DNA from: a gamma proteobacterium endosymbiont of Lamellibrachia anaximandri
Lineage (GTDB): Bacteria; Pseudomonadota; Gammaproteobacteria; Chromatiales; Chromatiaceae
Reading direction: 5' to 3'
DNA: 64,000 bases
Assembly: GCA_016756855.1 (NCBI GenBank)
Contig: JAESPD010000011.1
Span: 1 to 64,000, forward strand
The stretch's first letter is position 1. Each line of letters begins with the position of its first letter. Made by a program: the position numbers and the translations under genes. The notes under the pieces are model-generated. The model was not told the DNA's origin. It worked only from the letters and a program-made list of their open reading frames with translations, and made no database searches. Below are positions 1-10,200 of the stretch, in pieces.

Positions 1-11
1 ACGTTGGATAA

Positions 12-359
12 AGGCGACTCAAACGCTTGGTTGAGCTTTCCGATGCTCATCAACTAACCATTCAACTTGCCTACTACCCGCCCTATCACAGCAAGTACAA
101 TCCGGTGGAACGCTTGTGGGGTGTGCTGGAGAACCACTGGCAGGGTGAGCTCATCGATTCTATAGATAAAGCTCTGGGGTTAGCGCGAAGCATGACGTAT
201 CGAGGCATCAAACCTACTGTGCGCAAGGTCACGAAATCCTACCGCAAAGGAGTCACCGTGGCGAAGAGGGCCATGCTGGATATTGAGTCTCGACTGGAGC
301 GCACTACTGACCTGGAGCACTGGTTCATCAAAATAGCTCCGCAGCCCCAAACCGGATAG
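12..359 (+). pseudogene. 3' fragment of an ISAzo13-like transposase
   Basis: The reading frame is open from base 12 to the stop at 357-359. It encodes the C-terminal part of a DDE transposase of the ISAzo13/Rhodopirellula type (PF07592), recognised by the string YYPPYHSKYNPVERLWG with its conserved Tyr, Pro, Asn, Glu and Trp residues, followed by LENHW. The first possible start is TTG at 27. A TAA at 9-11 lies in the same frame, although the residues just after it (RRLKRLVEL) already look like transposase sequence. The upstream part of the gene is therefore either in another frame or outside the window. No terminal inverted repeat was found downstream. The family call rests on memory of the motif; the fragment is most likely a dead remnant. 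Confidence 0.6.
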
Positions 360-735
360 TTATTTTTTTCCGCGGCCCTAAGAAACCCAATGATTATCTG
401 AAGCGGGAATCTCACAAGCTTTCTGGTGGATCTCTCAGAATGTTTCTGAGAATCAGAAACAGGGATGTCTTGTGCGATCCTTTCTGACACTTGCATCTCC
501 AGCAGTGGTTGGGCTTTTTACCTAAATCAGGTTTCGAGGAGCACTAGCTGTAAATATAGCTCACGCTGAGGCTATTGGATGTCAGGGTAAACATTGCCTC
601 TACACAAGGAGGCCAAGGTCTATCCGCCGGGTCAGCAGGCGCTTGAACTGCTTCGCTCGTTGGTCTGAGTCGGGTTGCTCCAGAGGTGGTCAGGGAGGAT
701 TGCCCCGGCAGTATTTGCCGCAGTGAAGGTTCCGC
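360..735. other. intergenic region, 376 bases, no gene seen
   Basis: This region lies between the transposase remnant and the 3' end of the aldolase/dehydrogenase gene. No convincing reading frame was seen. The one structured part is at 434-460, where CTCAGAA, TTCTGAG and TCAGAAAC lie side by side so that the middle segment can pair with either neighbour. The rest shows nothing I recognise and may be decayed insertion sequence DNA. Confidence 0.5.
434..460. repeat. two overlapping inverted repeats (alternative hairpins)
   Basis: CTCAGAA (434-440) is the reverse complement of TTCTGAG (444-450). GTTTCTGA (442-449) is the reverse complement of TCAGAAAC (453-460). The middle segment can therefore pair left or right but not both. 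There is no T-tract, so a simple terminator is unlikely. Confidence 0.5.
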
Positions 736-2706
736 CTAAACAACCCGCTCGTTTCCCCCATCAATCGGAATCTGCGCAGCAGTGGTTTTGGCGAACAGTG
801 GGCCGCAGAGTTCGGCGGTGAGTTCCGCCACGTCGTGGCTGCTGATCTCTGTCTTCAGCAGGTTTCTCGTTTTGTAATCCTGTACGCTCATGCCGTAGTG
901 GTCGGCGCGGGCCTGCAGCACCTCCTGAGTCCAGATGCCGGTGTCGAAAACGGCATCGGGATGCAGGATGTTGATGCGAATGCCGTCTTTGGCCCATTCC
1001 AGGGCGACAATCCGGGCAAGCTGGGTGAGTGCGGCTTTTGATGCGGAGTAGGCTGCGGCACCTGCGCCTGGGGCGGGCACGTTTTTAGATCCGATTACCA
1101 CTACGCGGCCATTGTTCGGTGCCTGTTTCAGCAGAGGGTAATATGAGCGTAACAGGGTCAGATTGGCATTCAGGTTGACCTGCATGACCTGGTTCCACTC
1201 TTCGTCGGGAAGCTCCGCCACCGGGCAGCCGCCGGGAAACATACCCGCGTTCAGCACCAACATGTCGAGACCGCCAAAGGCGAGGGTCGATTTTTGCAAG
1301 GATTGTTGCAGGGCGGTGCTGTCGGTAATGTCGCAGCACACACCGAGATAGTCAGGGCGCTGGTAGAGGGTCTCGATGGCGGGATCGATATCCAGACCCA
1401 CCACGGCAGCCCCGCGTGCCAAAAGTGAATCAACGCAGGCCTTACCGATGCCGGAAGCGGCGCCGGTCACCAGTGCGACTTCGCCCTGAAACAGTGGTGC
1501 CTTTCCGCCTTTGCGCAGTTTGGCCTGCTCCAGTTCCCAGTACTCCACATCGAAGATGTCACGGGCGGGCAGGGCTTGCCAGCCGCCGAGTCGTTCGGCG
1601 CGTTGAATGATCTCGATGGTGTGACGATAGATGTCGGAGATGATCTTCGCCTCTTTGGTGCTCTTGCCGACGGTGAGCAGTCCCAGTGTCTTATCCAGCA
1701 CCACCCGGGGCGCAGGGTCGAGCATCTCTACCGGTGTGCGCGACTGGTGAGACTGCTTTTCGAAATATTGGCGATAGCTCCGGACATAGCTCTCTACATC
1801 GCGACCCAACTGAGGAAGGCGTTTGGTGCGGATGACGTGGTCCGGTGTTGCCGGTCCCTGCTGCGAAATCACAGAGAGATCATCCCGTTGGCAGAATGCC
1901 ATCTCGGCTGGCTTACGATGGCTGCGCAACACCAGCGGGAAACCGGCGGCGGTGGACAGATCCCTACGCAGGGATGCCAGTGCCACCGGGTCAGTTGCAG
2001 TTGCTTCATAGGCGGGCTCAGGCAGTTCCCAGGCACCCTTGCTTTGCAGGTATCTCTCCGCCCGCTCGACCAGCGTTATCATGCGTTCATAGGAGGCCTT
2101 GGCAGTGTCGCCAAAGGTGAAGATGCCGTGGTTCATCAGCACCATGCCGAGGGTGCCCTTGTGGGCCTCTTTTGGGAATTGCTCCGCTACCCCCCGCGCC
2201 AGGTCGAAGCCGGGCATCAAGTAGGGGATGACCACCAGGTCGTCGCCGTAGAGTTCGCGGATGCGCGCTTCGCCATCCGGGGTGTTGGTGATGGTAACCA
2301 GAGCGTCGGCATGAGTATGGTCGACAAATTTGTAAGGCAGCGCTGCATGCAGAATCGCCTCCACGGAGGCAGTCGGAGCGGAGGCGATGGTCTGCTGGGT
2401 CTTGAGCTGATTGACCATCTCAAGGTCTGAGAGCGACTCCAGGGTTGCCAGCTTCAGCAGATGCGCCATGCGGACCGGGGTGTAACCCTCCGCCTCGATG
2501 GTGGCCAGATCCCAGCCGCTGCCCTTGACGTAGAGGATCTCCTCTTCATCTCCGAAGAGATCGGGCTGGCGGATTTTTACCGAGGTGTTGCCGCCACCAT
2601 GCAGCACCAGTGAGGGATCGCTTCCCAACAGTCTTGAGCTGTAGACCCGCAGTTGCAGATCATCGGTGAATCGGGCGGCTTCGGTATCATTCCAGAGGTT
2701 TTTCAT
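736..2706 (-). CDS. bifunctional class II aldolase / short-chain dehydrogenase (RhaD-like fusion)
   Basis: This 656-residue protein fuses two enzymes. Residues about 1-400 form a class II aldolase/adducin domain, with HGGGNTS at 36-42 and the metal-binding HTH at 130-132. Residues about 405-656 form a Rossmann-fold short-chain dehydrogenase with TGAASGIG at 414-421, NAG at 486-488, S540 and the catalytic YSASK at 553-557. Related fusions cleave rhamnulose 1-phosphate and oxidise lactaldehyde, but many environmental members have no proven substrate. No rhamnose isomerase, kinase or transporter lies in the window, so the sugar is unknown. The gene follows fabA and the DsrE-like gene on the same strand after about 100 bases and may be cotranscribed with them. 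No strong ribosome binding site is visible before the ATG. Confidence 0.85.
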   Translation of the reverse strand: MKNLWNDTEAARFTDDLQLRVYSSRLLGSDPSLVLHGGGNTSVKIRQPDLFGDEEEILYVKGSGWDLATIEAEGYTPVRMAHLLKLATLESLSDLEMVNQLKTQQTIASAPTASVEAILHAALPYKFVDHTHADALVTITNTPDGEARIRELYGDDLVVIPYLMPGFDLARGVAEQFPKEAHKGTLGMVLMNHGIFTFGDTAKASYERMITLVERAERYLQSKGAWELPEPAYEATATDPVALASLRRDLSTAAGFPLVLRSHRKPAEMAFCQRDDLSVISQQGPATPDHVIRTKRLPQLGRDVESYVRSYRQYFEKQSHQSRTPVEMLDPAPRVVLDKTLGLLTVGKSTKEAKIISDIYRHTIEIIQRAERLGGWQALPARDIFDVEYWELEQAKLRKGGKAPLFQGEVALVTGAASGIGKACVDSLLARGAAVVGLDIDPAIETLYQRPDYLGVCCDITDSTALQQSLQKSTLAFGGLDMLVLNAGMFPGGCPVAELPDEEWNQVMQVNLNANLTLLRSYYPLLKQAPNNGRVVVIGSKNVPAPGAGAAAYSASKAALTQLARIVALEWAKDGIRINILHPDAVFDTGIWTQEVLQARADHYGMSVQDYKTRNLLKTEISSHDVAELTAELCGPLFAKTTAAQIPIDGGNERVV

Positions 2707-2805
2707 GGGCGTTGCGAATTTTGAGTGCTCGCGCAGAACGCGATACTTTGATTGAAGGAGGTCAGTCTATCCGTTTCCTGCGACGAAGGAATCAGTAAGT
2801 GGATT

Positions 2806-3291
2806 TCACCATTCCCGTTCAATGACGATCAGTTTGTAACCCAGCTCCAGGTATTGGCTGATCTGTGAGGGGCCGGAAGGCGCCACATCCACATAGTCGG
2901 GAAAATCTTCATCCGTGTCGCCATACCAGCTGGCATGGGTGCCGCAGACGTGTACATCCACCCCCTGATCCTGGGTGAGTGACTGGACGATTTCGTGGGC
3001 CTCGGGAAAGGCATCCCGGTCGGATGATTTCAGGGCAAACATCTCGGGGCCGTGGGTGACAACGGCAATATCGAGACCGGGAAAGCGTGCCCGCAATGCT
3101 TTGATGTGGCGCAGGGTTTGGGGAATTGCCCAACCGAGATCATCCACGTCACTCTCCAGAATCTCGAATACCACGCCATCTGGGGCAGTTTCAGAGCGTA
3201 ACAGGCGGTTGACTTCGGAAGCTTGGAGGACCGAACAAAAGAGCAGCGCGGCTGCCAGGAGTAGAATCAGTGCTCCACGGTGCCCTTTCAT
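2806..3291 (-). CDS. exported DsrE/DsrF-like protein
   Basis: The frame extends further upstream, but the start at 3291 is preferred. It gives a 161-residue protein with a clear signal peptide (residues about 1-24, hydrophobic core LILLLAAALLF, probable cut after VLQA), and it lies 10 bases after the fabA stop. The mature part has the alternating alpha/beta pattern of the DsrE-like fold, with IAVVTHGPEMFAL followed by VDVHVCGTHASW. C116 is at the position often conserved in sulfur-relay DsrE/F proteins. The C-terminus GYKLIVIEREW is the usual last strand. Family members bind or transfer sulfur or are structural; the role of exported forms is poorly known. The pairing with fabA suggests an operon, not a shared pathway. 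Confidence 0.75.
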   Translation of the reverse strand: MKGHRGALILLLAAALLFCSVLQASEVNRLLRSETAPDGVVFEILESDVDDLGWAIPQTLRHIKALRARFPGLDIAVVTHGPEMFALKSSDRDAFPEAHEIVQSLTQDQGVDVHVCGTHASWYGDTDEDFPDYVDVAPSGPSQISQYLELGYKLIVIEREW

Positions 3292-3301
3292 ATCGAGAGG
3301 A

Positions 3302-3817
3302 TTAAAAGTTTTCGGTCGAGGTAAAGAGGCCGACCCGCAGATCCTTGGCGGTGTAGATCTCCCGGCCATCCACTTTCATGACGCCGTCGGCCACGCCGAG
3401 AACCAGCTTGCGGCTGATGACACGTTTCATGTTGATATGGTAGGTCGCCTTTTTTGCTTTCGGCAGCACCTGGCCGGTGAATTTGACCTCACCCACGCCC
3501 AGCGCACGACCGTGACCGGGATTGCCGATCCAGCCCAGAAAGAAGCCCACCAACTGCCACATGGCATCGAGTCCAAGACAACCTGGCATCACCGGATCAC
3601 CGGGGAAGTGACAGTCGAAAAACCAGAGATCGGGATTGATATCCAATTCAGCGAGTATCTCACCTTTGCCGTTCTCTCCGCCCTCGTCAGAGATGTTGAC
3701 GATGCGATCCATCATCAGCATGTTGGGCGTGGGCAACTGGGCGTTGCCTGGGCCGAATAACTCGCCGCGTCCGCAGGCGAGCAGTTCATCACGGGTAAAA
3801 GAGGGCTGTTTCGTCAT
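3302..3817 (-). CDS. fabA: 3-hydroxydecanoyl-ACP dehydratase/isomerase
   Basis: This 171-residue protein matches the usual length of FabA (172 in E. coli). The active-site histidine is H70 in [19 protein letters not shown], and the partner aspartate is D84, at the same numbering as in E. coli. FabA removes water from 3-hydroxydecanoyl-ACP and isomerises the trans-2 double bond to cis-3, the branch point to unsaturated fatty acids in the cytoplasmic type II system. FabB, its usual partner, is not in the window. The gene is the first of a minus-strand run with the DsrE-like gene 10 bases behind it. The ATG at 3817 has only a weak ribosome binding site, but no better start is present. Confidence 0.97.
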   Translation of the reverse strand: MTKQPSFTRDELLACGRGELFGPGNAQLPTPNMLMMDRIVNISDEGGENGKGEILAELDINPDLWFFDCHFPGDPVMPGCLGLDAMWQLVGFFLGWIGNPGHGRALGVGEVKFTGQVLPKAKKATYHINMKRVISRKLVLGVADGVMKVDGREIYTAKDLRVGLFTSTENF

Positions 3818-4267
3818 TCTGGGAGCCTTGGTTTGATTGCAGCAGCAAAGGTGCTCAAAGCCGGGTAGTTTCCTTGTTTATAGCGGGGTGTGTCAAATGC
3901 TTCACTGGCTGATGGGGCTGTGATGGATCGAATGTGAGTGATAGGGAGATTGCGGTTGTAACCAGGCTTGCGCATGATGAAACGCTTATAACGAGTGGGT
4001 GTTTACAATGTTTACAAATTGAGCCATTCTTTAGATCAGATATAAAAGGGGGGAGTGCAGTGATGCAATGTTCGGTAAGAGAGAATTGCCGACTATGGCA
4101 AGACTGTAGGGATCTGCGGCGACTTTCGTTACAACCCGTCCGTTTGATACCCAAGAAGACCCAATAATTTTCGAGCAGTTGCCCATCCTGAATGGGTGCG
4201 CTTGCGAGTGCGTTTGGCATGAAGACCTAATCGCTATCGTGATGGATATAGACCTGAAGGAAATACC
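3818..4267. other. intergenic region, 450 bases, divergent promoters expected
   Basis: The region separates fabA (leftward) from the giant lipoprotein gene (rightward). No credible gene was found; a 121-codon frame at 3855-4220 (minus) has no recognisable features or ribosome binding site. TGTTTACA occurs at 4000-4007 and again overlapping 4009-4016, giving two -35-like TTTACA boxes, but no convincing -10 box sits at the right spacing. A good ribosome binding site (GAAGGA, about 4256-4261) precedes the ATG at 4268. Confidence 0.4.
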
Positions 4268-7200
4268 ATGAGTTCCCAGCAAACCCGGAAGAGATCCCCC
4301 CTGTTGTTTCGCGCCATCTTACTTGTTGTCTCTATGGCGCTGGTTCTGTCAGGGTGCGGTGGTGGCGGTGGAGATGACGCTGACCCAGCTCCAGCACCCC
4401 GTGGCATAGGCGGTGGCGGTGTCAAAGGGCCTCTGGCGAATGCGGTAGCCACGGCCACCCTGTTCGATGCCTCTCAGCCTGGGTTCAAAGGTACGGTGGT
4501 GGATACAGGTACCACTGACAGCGCCGCAGCGATCCAGGGGTTGGCCTTGCCTTTCCCTCTGACGCCTCCTTATATCCTTGAGTTCACCAGCAATGCGGGT
4601 ACCACCGACATTACCACCGGCGCCTTTCCGGTGATCAGCACCATGCGTACCGTGATCACCCAGGCCCTGCTCGACAAGGGTGAACAGATCTATGCCTCTC
4701 CCCTGACCACTATGGCCACCGACCTGGCGGTGATGAACGCAGACTCCAGCACGGCTCCCTTCACCGGTAATGGCGATGGCACCACCACCGCCGCCGAGTT
4801 TATTGCTGCGCTGCCGATTGCGGCCGCTCAGGTGGCTTCCACCGTCGGTTTTGGCATGAGTGGCGACATCGATATCTTCGATACCCCACCACTGGTGGAC
4901 GATACCACTGATACCACCGACGAGCAGGCGGATGTGGCCAGCTACCGCGCCGCCGTAGAGGCGTTGACCGCTGTAGTCGCCCAGATTGATGACCAGCTCC
5001 CGGACGCCGATGCCAATGCAGTGCTGGAAGAGTTGGCTGCAGACCTTTCCACTGGCCAGATCGACGGCCAGGTACCCGATGAAACGGGCACTCCCACCGC
5101 CAGTACGGTGCTGACCGAGACCTCTGCCACTGTGTTGCAGCAGGATCCCGCCACATTGCCGATTCCCGGCACGGATGACGGCACCGGTACTCCGCTGACC
5201 GTCGACCAGGTCCAGCAGATCCTCATCGACGAAACGGCGACCACAGGTTCCACCACCAATACGGACGATCTCGACCCCACCACCGGTACCATCGAATTGG
5301 TTCTGGAACCGGCTGAGCCAGACCCGGATCGGGACGGCGACGGCGTGCCAAATACCCTGGATGCCTTCCCTGACGACGCCACCGAGTCGGTGGACAGTGA
5401 TGGCGACGGCACCGGCGACAATGCCGATACCGATGACGACAACGACGGCGTGGCCGACCTTGACGATGACTTCCCGTTCGATCCCGCTGAGCAGGTGGAT
5501 ACTGATGGTGACGGCACCGGCGACAATGCCGATACCGACGACGATGGCGATGGTGTGCCGGATACAAGCGACGACTATCCACTGGACAACACCAAGAGCA
5601 GCATCAACGATCAGGACAATGACGGCTGGGATGCACTCTACGACCCGGACGACAACGATGACACCAACCCTGGTGTAAGTTTTGCCTCCCAGGATCCTGA
5701 CGGCGACGGCATCCCCGATGATGTCGATGCGGATGACGATAACGACGGCGTACCGGATGTTCAGGATGCCTTCGATACCGATCCCAGCGAATTCCTCGAT
5801 ACCGACGGCGACGGCACTGGTGACAATGCCGACACAAATGACGACGATGACGCCGAGCCGGATGCGAGCGACGCCTTTCCCAAGGACGCCAGCGAAACGG
5901 TGGACACCGACGGCGACGGCACCGGCGACAACGCCGATGCCGACGACGACAACGACGGTCTTTCCGATGTTGATGAAGGTGATGGCGCAGTCGATACAGA
6001 CGGTGACGGCACGCCTGACTCTCGCGACATCGACTCAGATGGCGATGGATATCTTGATAGTGTTGATCTGGATCCCACAGATCCCAGCGTCACCGTAAAC
6101 AGCGCTCCGGCTGCCTCGAACGGCACCCTGACCACTGCCGAGGCTACCGTGGGAACTGGAACCCTCACCGGATCCGATGCCAATGCGGGTGACGTACTGG
6201 CCTTCAGTGTGGTCAGCCAGGGCACCAGCGGTACCGTAGCCATCACCGATGCAGTGGCTGGCACCTATACCTACACCCCAACAGACAACGACTTCAACGG
6301 CACCGACGCCTTTACCTTCCGGGTGAGCGACGGCACCGCCAGCTCCAACGTGGCCACCGTTGCGGTCACCATCACCCCGGTGAACGATGCGCCCACGGCG
6401 GATGATGATGCGGGTGCCACGGATGAGGGCGGCTCAGTCAGCGTCAACGTGCTCGATGGCGATGCCGACGTGGAGGGCGATGCCCTGAGCGTCACCAACC
6501 TGAGTGTCCCTGCCAACGGCGCGGCCACCCTCAATGCCGACGGCACCGTGACATACACCCACGATGGTGGTGAGACTATCAGTGACAGCTTCACCTACAC
6601 TGCCAACGACGGTACCGACGACTCCGCTCCCGCCACGGTAAACATCACCGTCACCCCGGTGAACGACGCGCCGGTCGGCGTTGCCGATAGCGGTGCCACC
6701 CTCGAGGGTGGTACGGTCACCATCGATCTGCTGGCCAACGACAGCGACGCGGAGAGTGATCCGCTCACTATCAGCGGCATGACGCTGCCGGTTAATGGTC
6801 AGTTATTGGACAATGGCGATGGAACTGTTACCTACATCCACAACGGTGGCGAAACGGTCAGCGACAGCTTTACCTATCGCGCCAATGACGGCGATCTCAC
6901 CTCCGAACTCACCACTGTTACTATCGCCATTACGCCGGTGAACGATCTGCCTACTGCAGATGACGATGCGGGTACTACGGCTGAAGGTGGTTCGGTCACA
7001 GTCAGCGTGCTCGTCGGCGATGCCGATGCCGAGGGCAGCGCCCTGACCGTCACCAATCTGAGCGTTCCCGCCAATGGTGCGGCGACGCTCAATGCCGACG
7101 GCACCGTGACCTACACCCACAACGGCAGTGAGACTATCAGTGACAGCTTCACCTATACCGCCAACGACGGTACCGCTGACTCTGCAGTAGCTACAGTCAA

Positions 7201-10200
7201 TATCACCATCACCCCGGTCAACGATGTGCCGGTGGCGGGCGCGGACAGCGGAACGTTGGATGAAGGTGGAAGCGTCACCATCGACCTGCTCGCCAATGAC
7301 AGCGACGGGGAGAACGACCCGCTCAGCGTGACCGGCATGACACTGCCGGCCCATGGCCAGTTGCTGGACAATGGCGACGGCACCATCACCTACAACCACG
7401 ATGGCGGCGAATCCACCAGCGACAGTTTCACCTATACCGCGTTTGACGGTACGGATGCCTCTGCCGTCACCACGGTAAGCCTTACCATCAACCCGGTAAA
7501 CGATGCACCGGTGGCCAACGACGATAGTTTCAGCGTCGGCTTCAACAGCAGCAATAATTCGCTGGATGTGCTGCTCAACGACACCGATGCCGAAGGTTCG
7601 GCGTTGACCATCAATACACCACTGGGTGCTACTTCACATGGTGGCACCGTCAGTACGGATGGCAGCACTATTACCTATACCCCTGCCGACGGTTTCAATG
7701 GTACTGAGACCTTTACCTATAGCATGACCGACGGTACCGCCAACTCGGCGGATGCCACCGTGACTGTGATAGTCAGTGACAACCAGGCACCGGTGATCAC
7801 CGAAGGGGTCTCCACTGCAGTGACCATGGATGAGGACGGCACTCCCACGCCGTTCAGTCTGACCCTTAACGCCACTGATGTGGAAGGTGATGTTCTGACC
7901 TGGAGTGTCGATACCCAGGCCACCAATGGCGTAGCCACCGCCAGTGGTACCGGCAATTCCATGGTTGTCACCTATGTGCCTACCGCCGACTTCAACGGCG
8001 CGGACAGCTTTGTCGTCGCGGTTACAGACGGCATCAACTCCGACACTATCATCGTCAACGTGACCGTCACGGCTCAACCTGATGCGCCGGAGATCACCGA
8101 GGGTGCAACCACTACGGTGAACATGGACGAGGATGGTGCGCCGACTGCCTTTGCCCTGACCCTCAACGCGACCGATGCTGATGGCGATGTACTGACCTGG
8201 AGCATCTCCTCCGCCGCGACGAAGGGTGTGGCTACTGCCTCCGGCACCGGTGCCTCCAAGGTCATCGGCTACACGCCTAACGCGGACGCCAACGGTACCG
8301 ATACCTTCACGGTGCAGGTGGATGACGGCACCGGTAATCCCGATACCATCGACGTGACGGTGAACATTGCACCGGTCAACGATGCGCCGACCATCGGCGG
8401 TACGGCGCTTGACGGAGAAGTCGGTGTTGCCTACTCCTTCACCCCGACCTCCGATGATACCGAAGGCGACACTCTGACCTTCACAGCCACCAATCTGCCC
8501 AGCTGGGCCAGCATTAACGGTTCCACCGGTGAGATCAGCGGTACGCCGGATGCGGAGGGTGAACAGACCAATATCACCATTACCGTTACCGACGACGGTG
8601 TCCCGTCGGAATCCGCCGATCTGGGGCCGTTCTCCATCATGATCAATCCGGCAACAGCGGTGGATGATCTGAGTGGTGTCTACAGGTTGACCGAGACGGC
8701 TACCAACATCGTTCGCACCCTGTCCGGAACAGGTAGTTGTTTCACCGGTGAGGCCGCCGGTGACATCAACCGTGTCTATATTTCGATGAGCCAGACCGGT
8801 GTGACCGTGACTGCGACGGATGGAGCCCCTGTCGGAGGTGCCGCAACGGGAGCAGTCGACTCGCTCAACAACATGTTTACCTTGACGTGGAGTATGAGTG
8901 GTACTGAAGATGGTTGGGAATTCACCGAGTCGTTTAACTTTACCGGCACCTATGACTTGACGGCCGGTACTTTCAGCGGAGAAATCGTCGAGAGCGAGAC
9001 GGGTACGGAGACGCTCATTCCCGGTAACAGCTACGACTGCACGCGTACCGCCGATGCGACCGGTATCTTTGTCTACAAACACAACGGCACCGAGAACTAC
9101 GACGGTGTCTACGGCATAGAGTACCGGGAACGTGATCCGAATCCGGATCGTGGCTCCATCTCTGTGGAGATTGTAATAGACGGCACTTCGATTACGCCGT
9201 ACATCCCACAGAATAGCGGTACTTACGAGTACATCAACACCAGTTTCGATCCCAATACCGGTCTTTTTGCATTCACCGAGCAGAGTTACCACTTGGAAGA
9301 TGAGGACGGAGACGGACAGCAGGACGATATCCGCTGCGAGACTGCGATGTTCGGCGGTATCTTCGTGCGCGCGCCGACGGATACCAGTGGATTGCCTGTT
9401 ATCGTCTTGCAGAGCGATGGGGAGGAGAAGTCTATCCTGAACCGGGTGGATCCAGCGGCCTGTTCTGATCCATCTGCCACACCTCAATATACTGACTATT
9501 GGGAAGATGAGATGTACGGCAAACCTCTGACCACTGAGCCCTACACCCTTAGGGTCACCAGCGCCGTCTCTGATGGTCTCACTGAAGATCTTCACATCAT
9601 GGGGCTGCTCAATCCGCCATTGCGTACGGCAACCGCCGACAGCACTCTGCGGGTGGAGGTCTATGACGGGGCTGTGCTGCTCTGCTCTCGGGCTTTCGAC
9701 CAGGATGGTTTCAGATCCGTGAGCAAATTGCCCTATCCGGACTTCGACAGCGAAGCGTTCCAAGACGGTTTCTACAGCTTCGCCAGCTGCGATACCAACC
9801 AGAATGGCACGGGTCTGATCGATGGTGGGAGCTATGTCGTGAAGATCATGGATGACATGGGTACGGCTGATGGTGGGTTCGATGACCAGTTGGTGGCCCC
9901 CCTCCATAATGCAATTGCTCAACTTGCCGCGCCTGTGGCGGACCGTATCAGCCGCCGGGACCTGGATCTCAACGGCGTCGTCTCCTCGCGCACCGAGTCG
10001 GGCCGGGTGATCGGTCTCTACGGCTTCTTCAATCCCTACCAAACCATGACAGCCACCTTCCCCGGCGTAACCGGCGCGGACGGCTATCATTTCGACTTCG
10101 ACAGCACCGAGAGTCCGGAACGGAGGCGGGTCTCCAGTAGCACTCCGACTGTCACTATCCCAGCGGGTGTGATCAACGAGTGGGACGGCCCTTCAGAGCT

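Noticed and set aside
3855..4220. 121-codon minus-strand frame in the fabA upstream region
   Set aside because: No ribosome binding site, no motif and low-complexity sequence; more likely regulatory DNA.
5340..6090. Repeated blocks that could be mistaken for a CRISPR array
   Set aside because: Spacing is irregular, copies vary at third codon positions and they stay in frame as calcium-binding protein repeats.
7634..10090. 818-codon open frame antisense to the giant lipoprotein gene
   Set aside because: It mirrors the codon bias and repeats of the sense gene and shows no domain, signal peptide or ribosome binding site.
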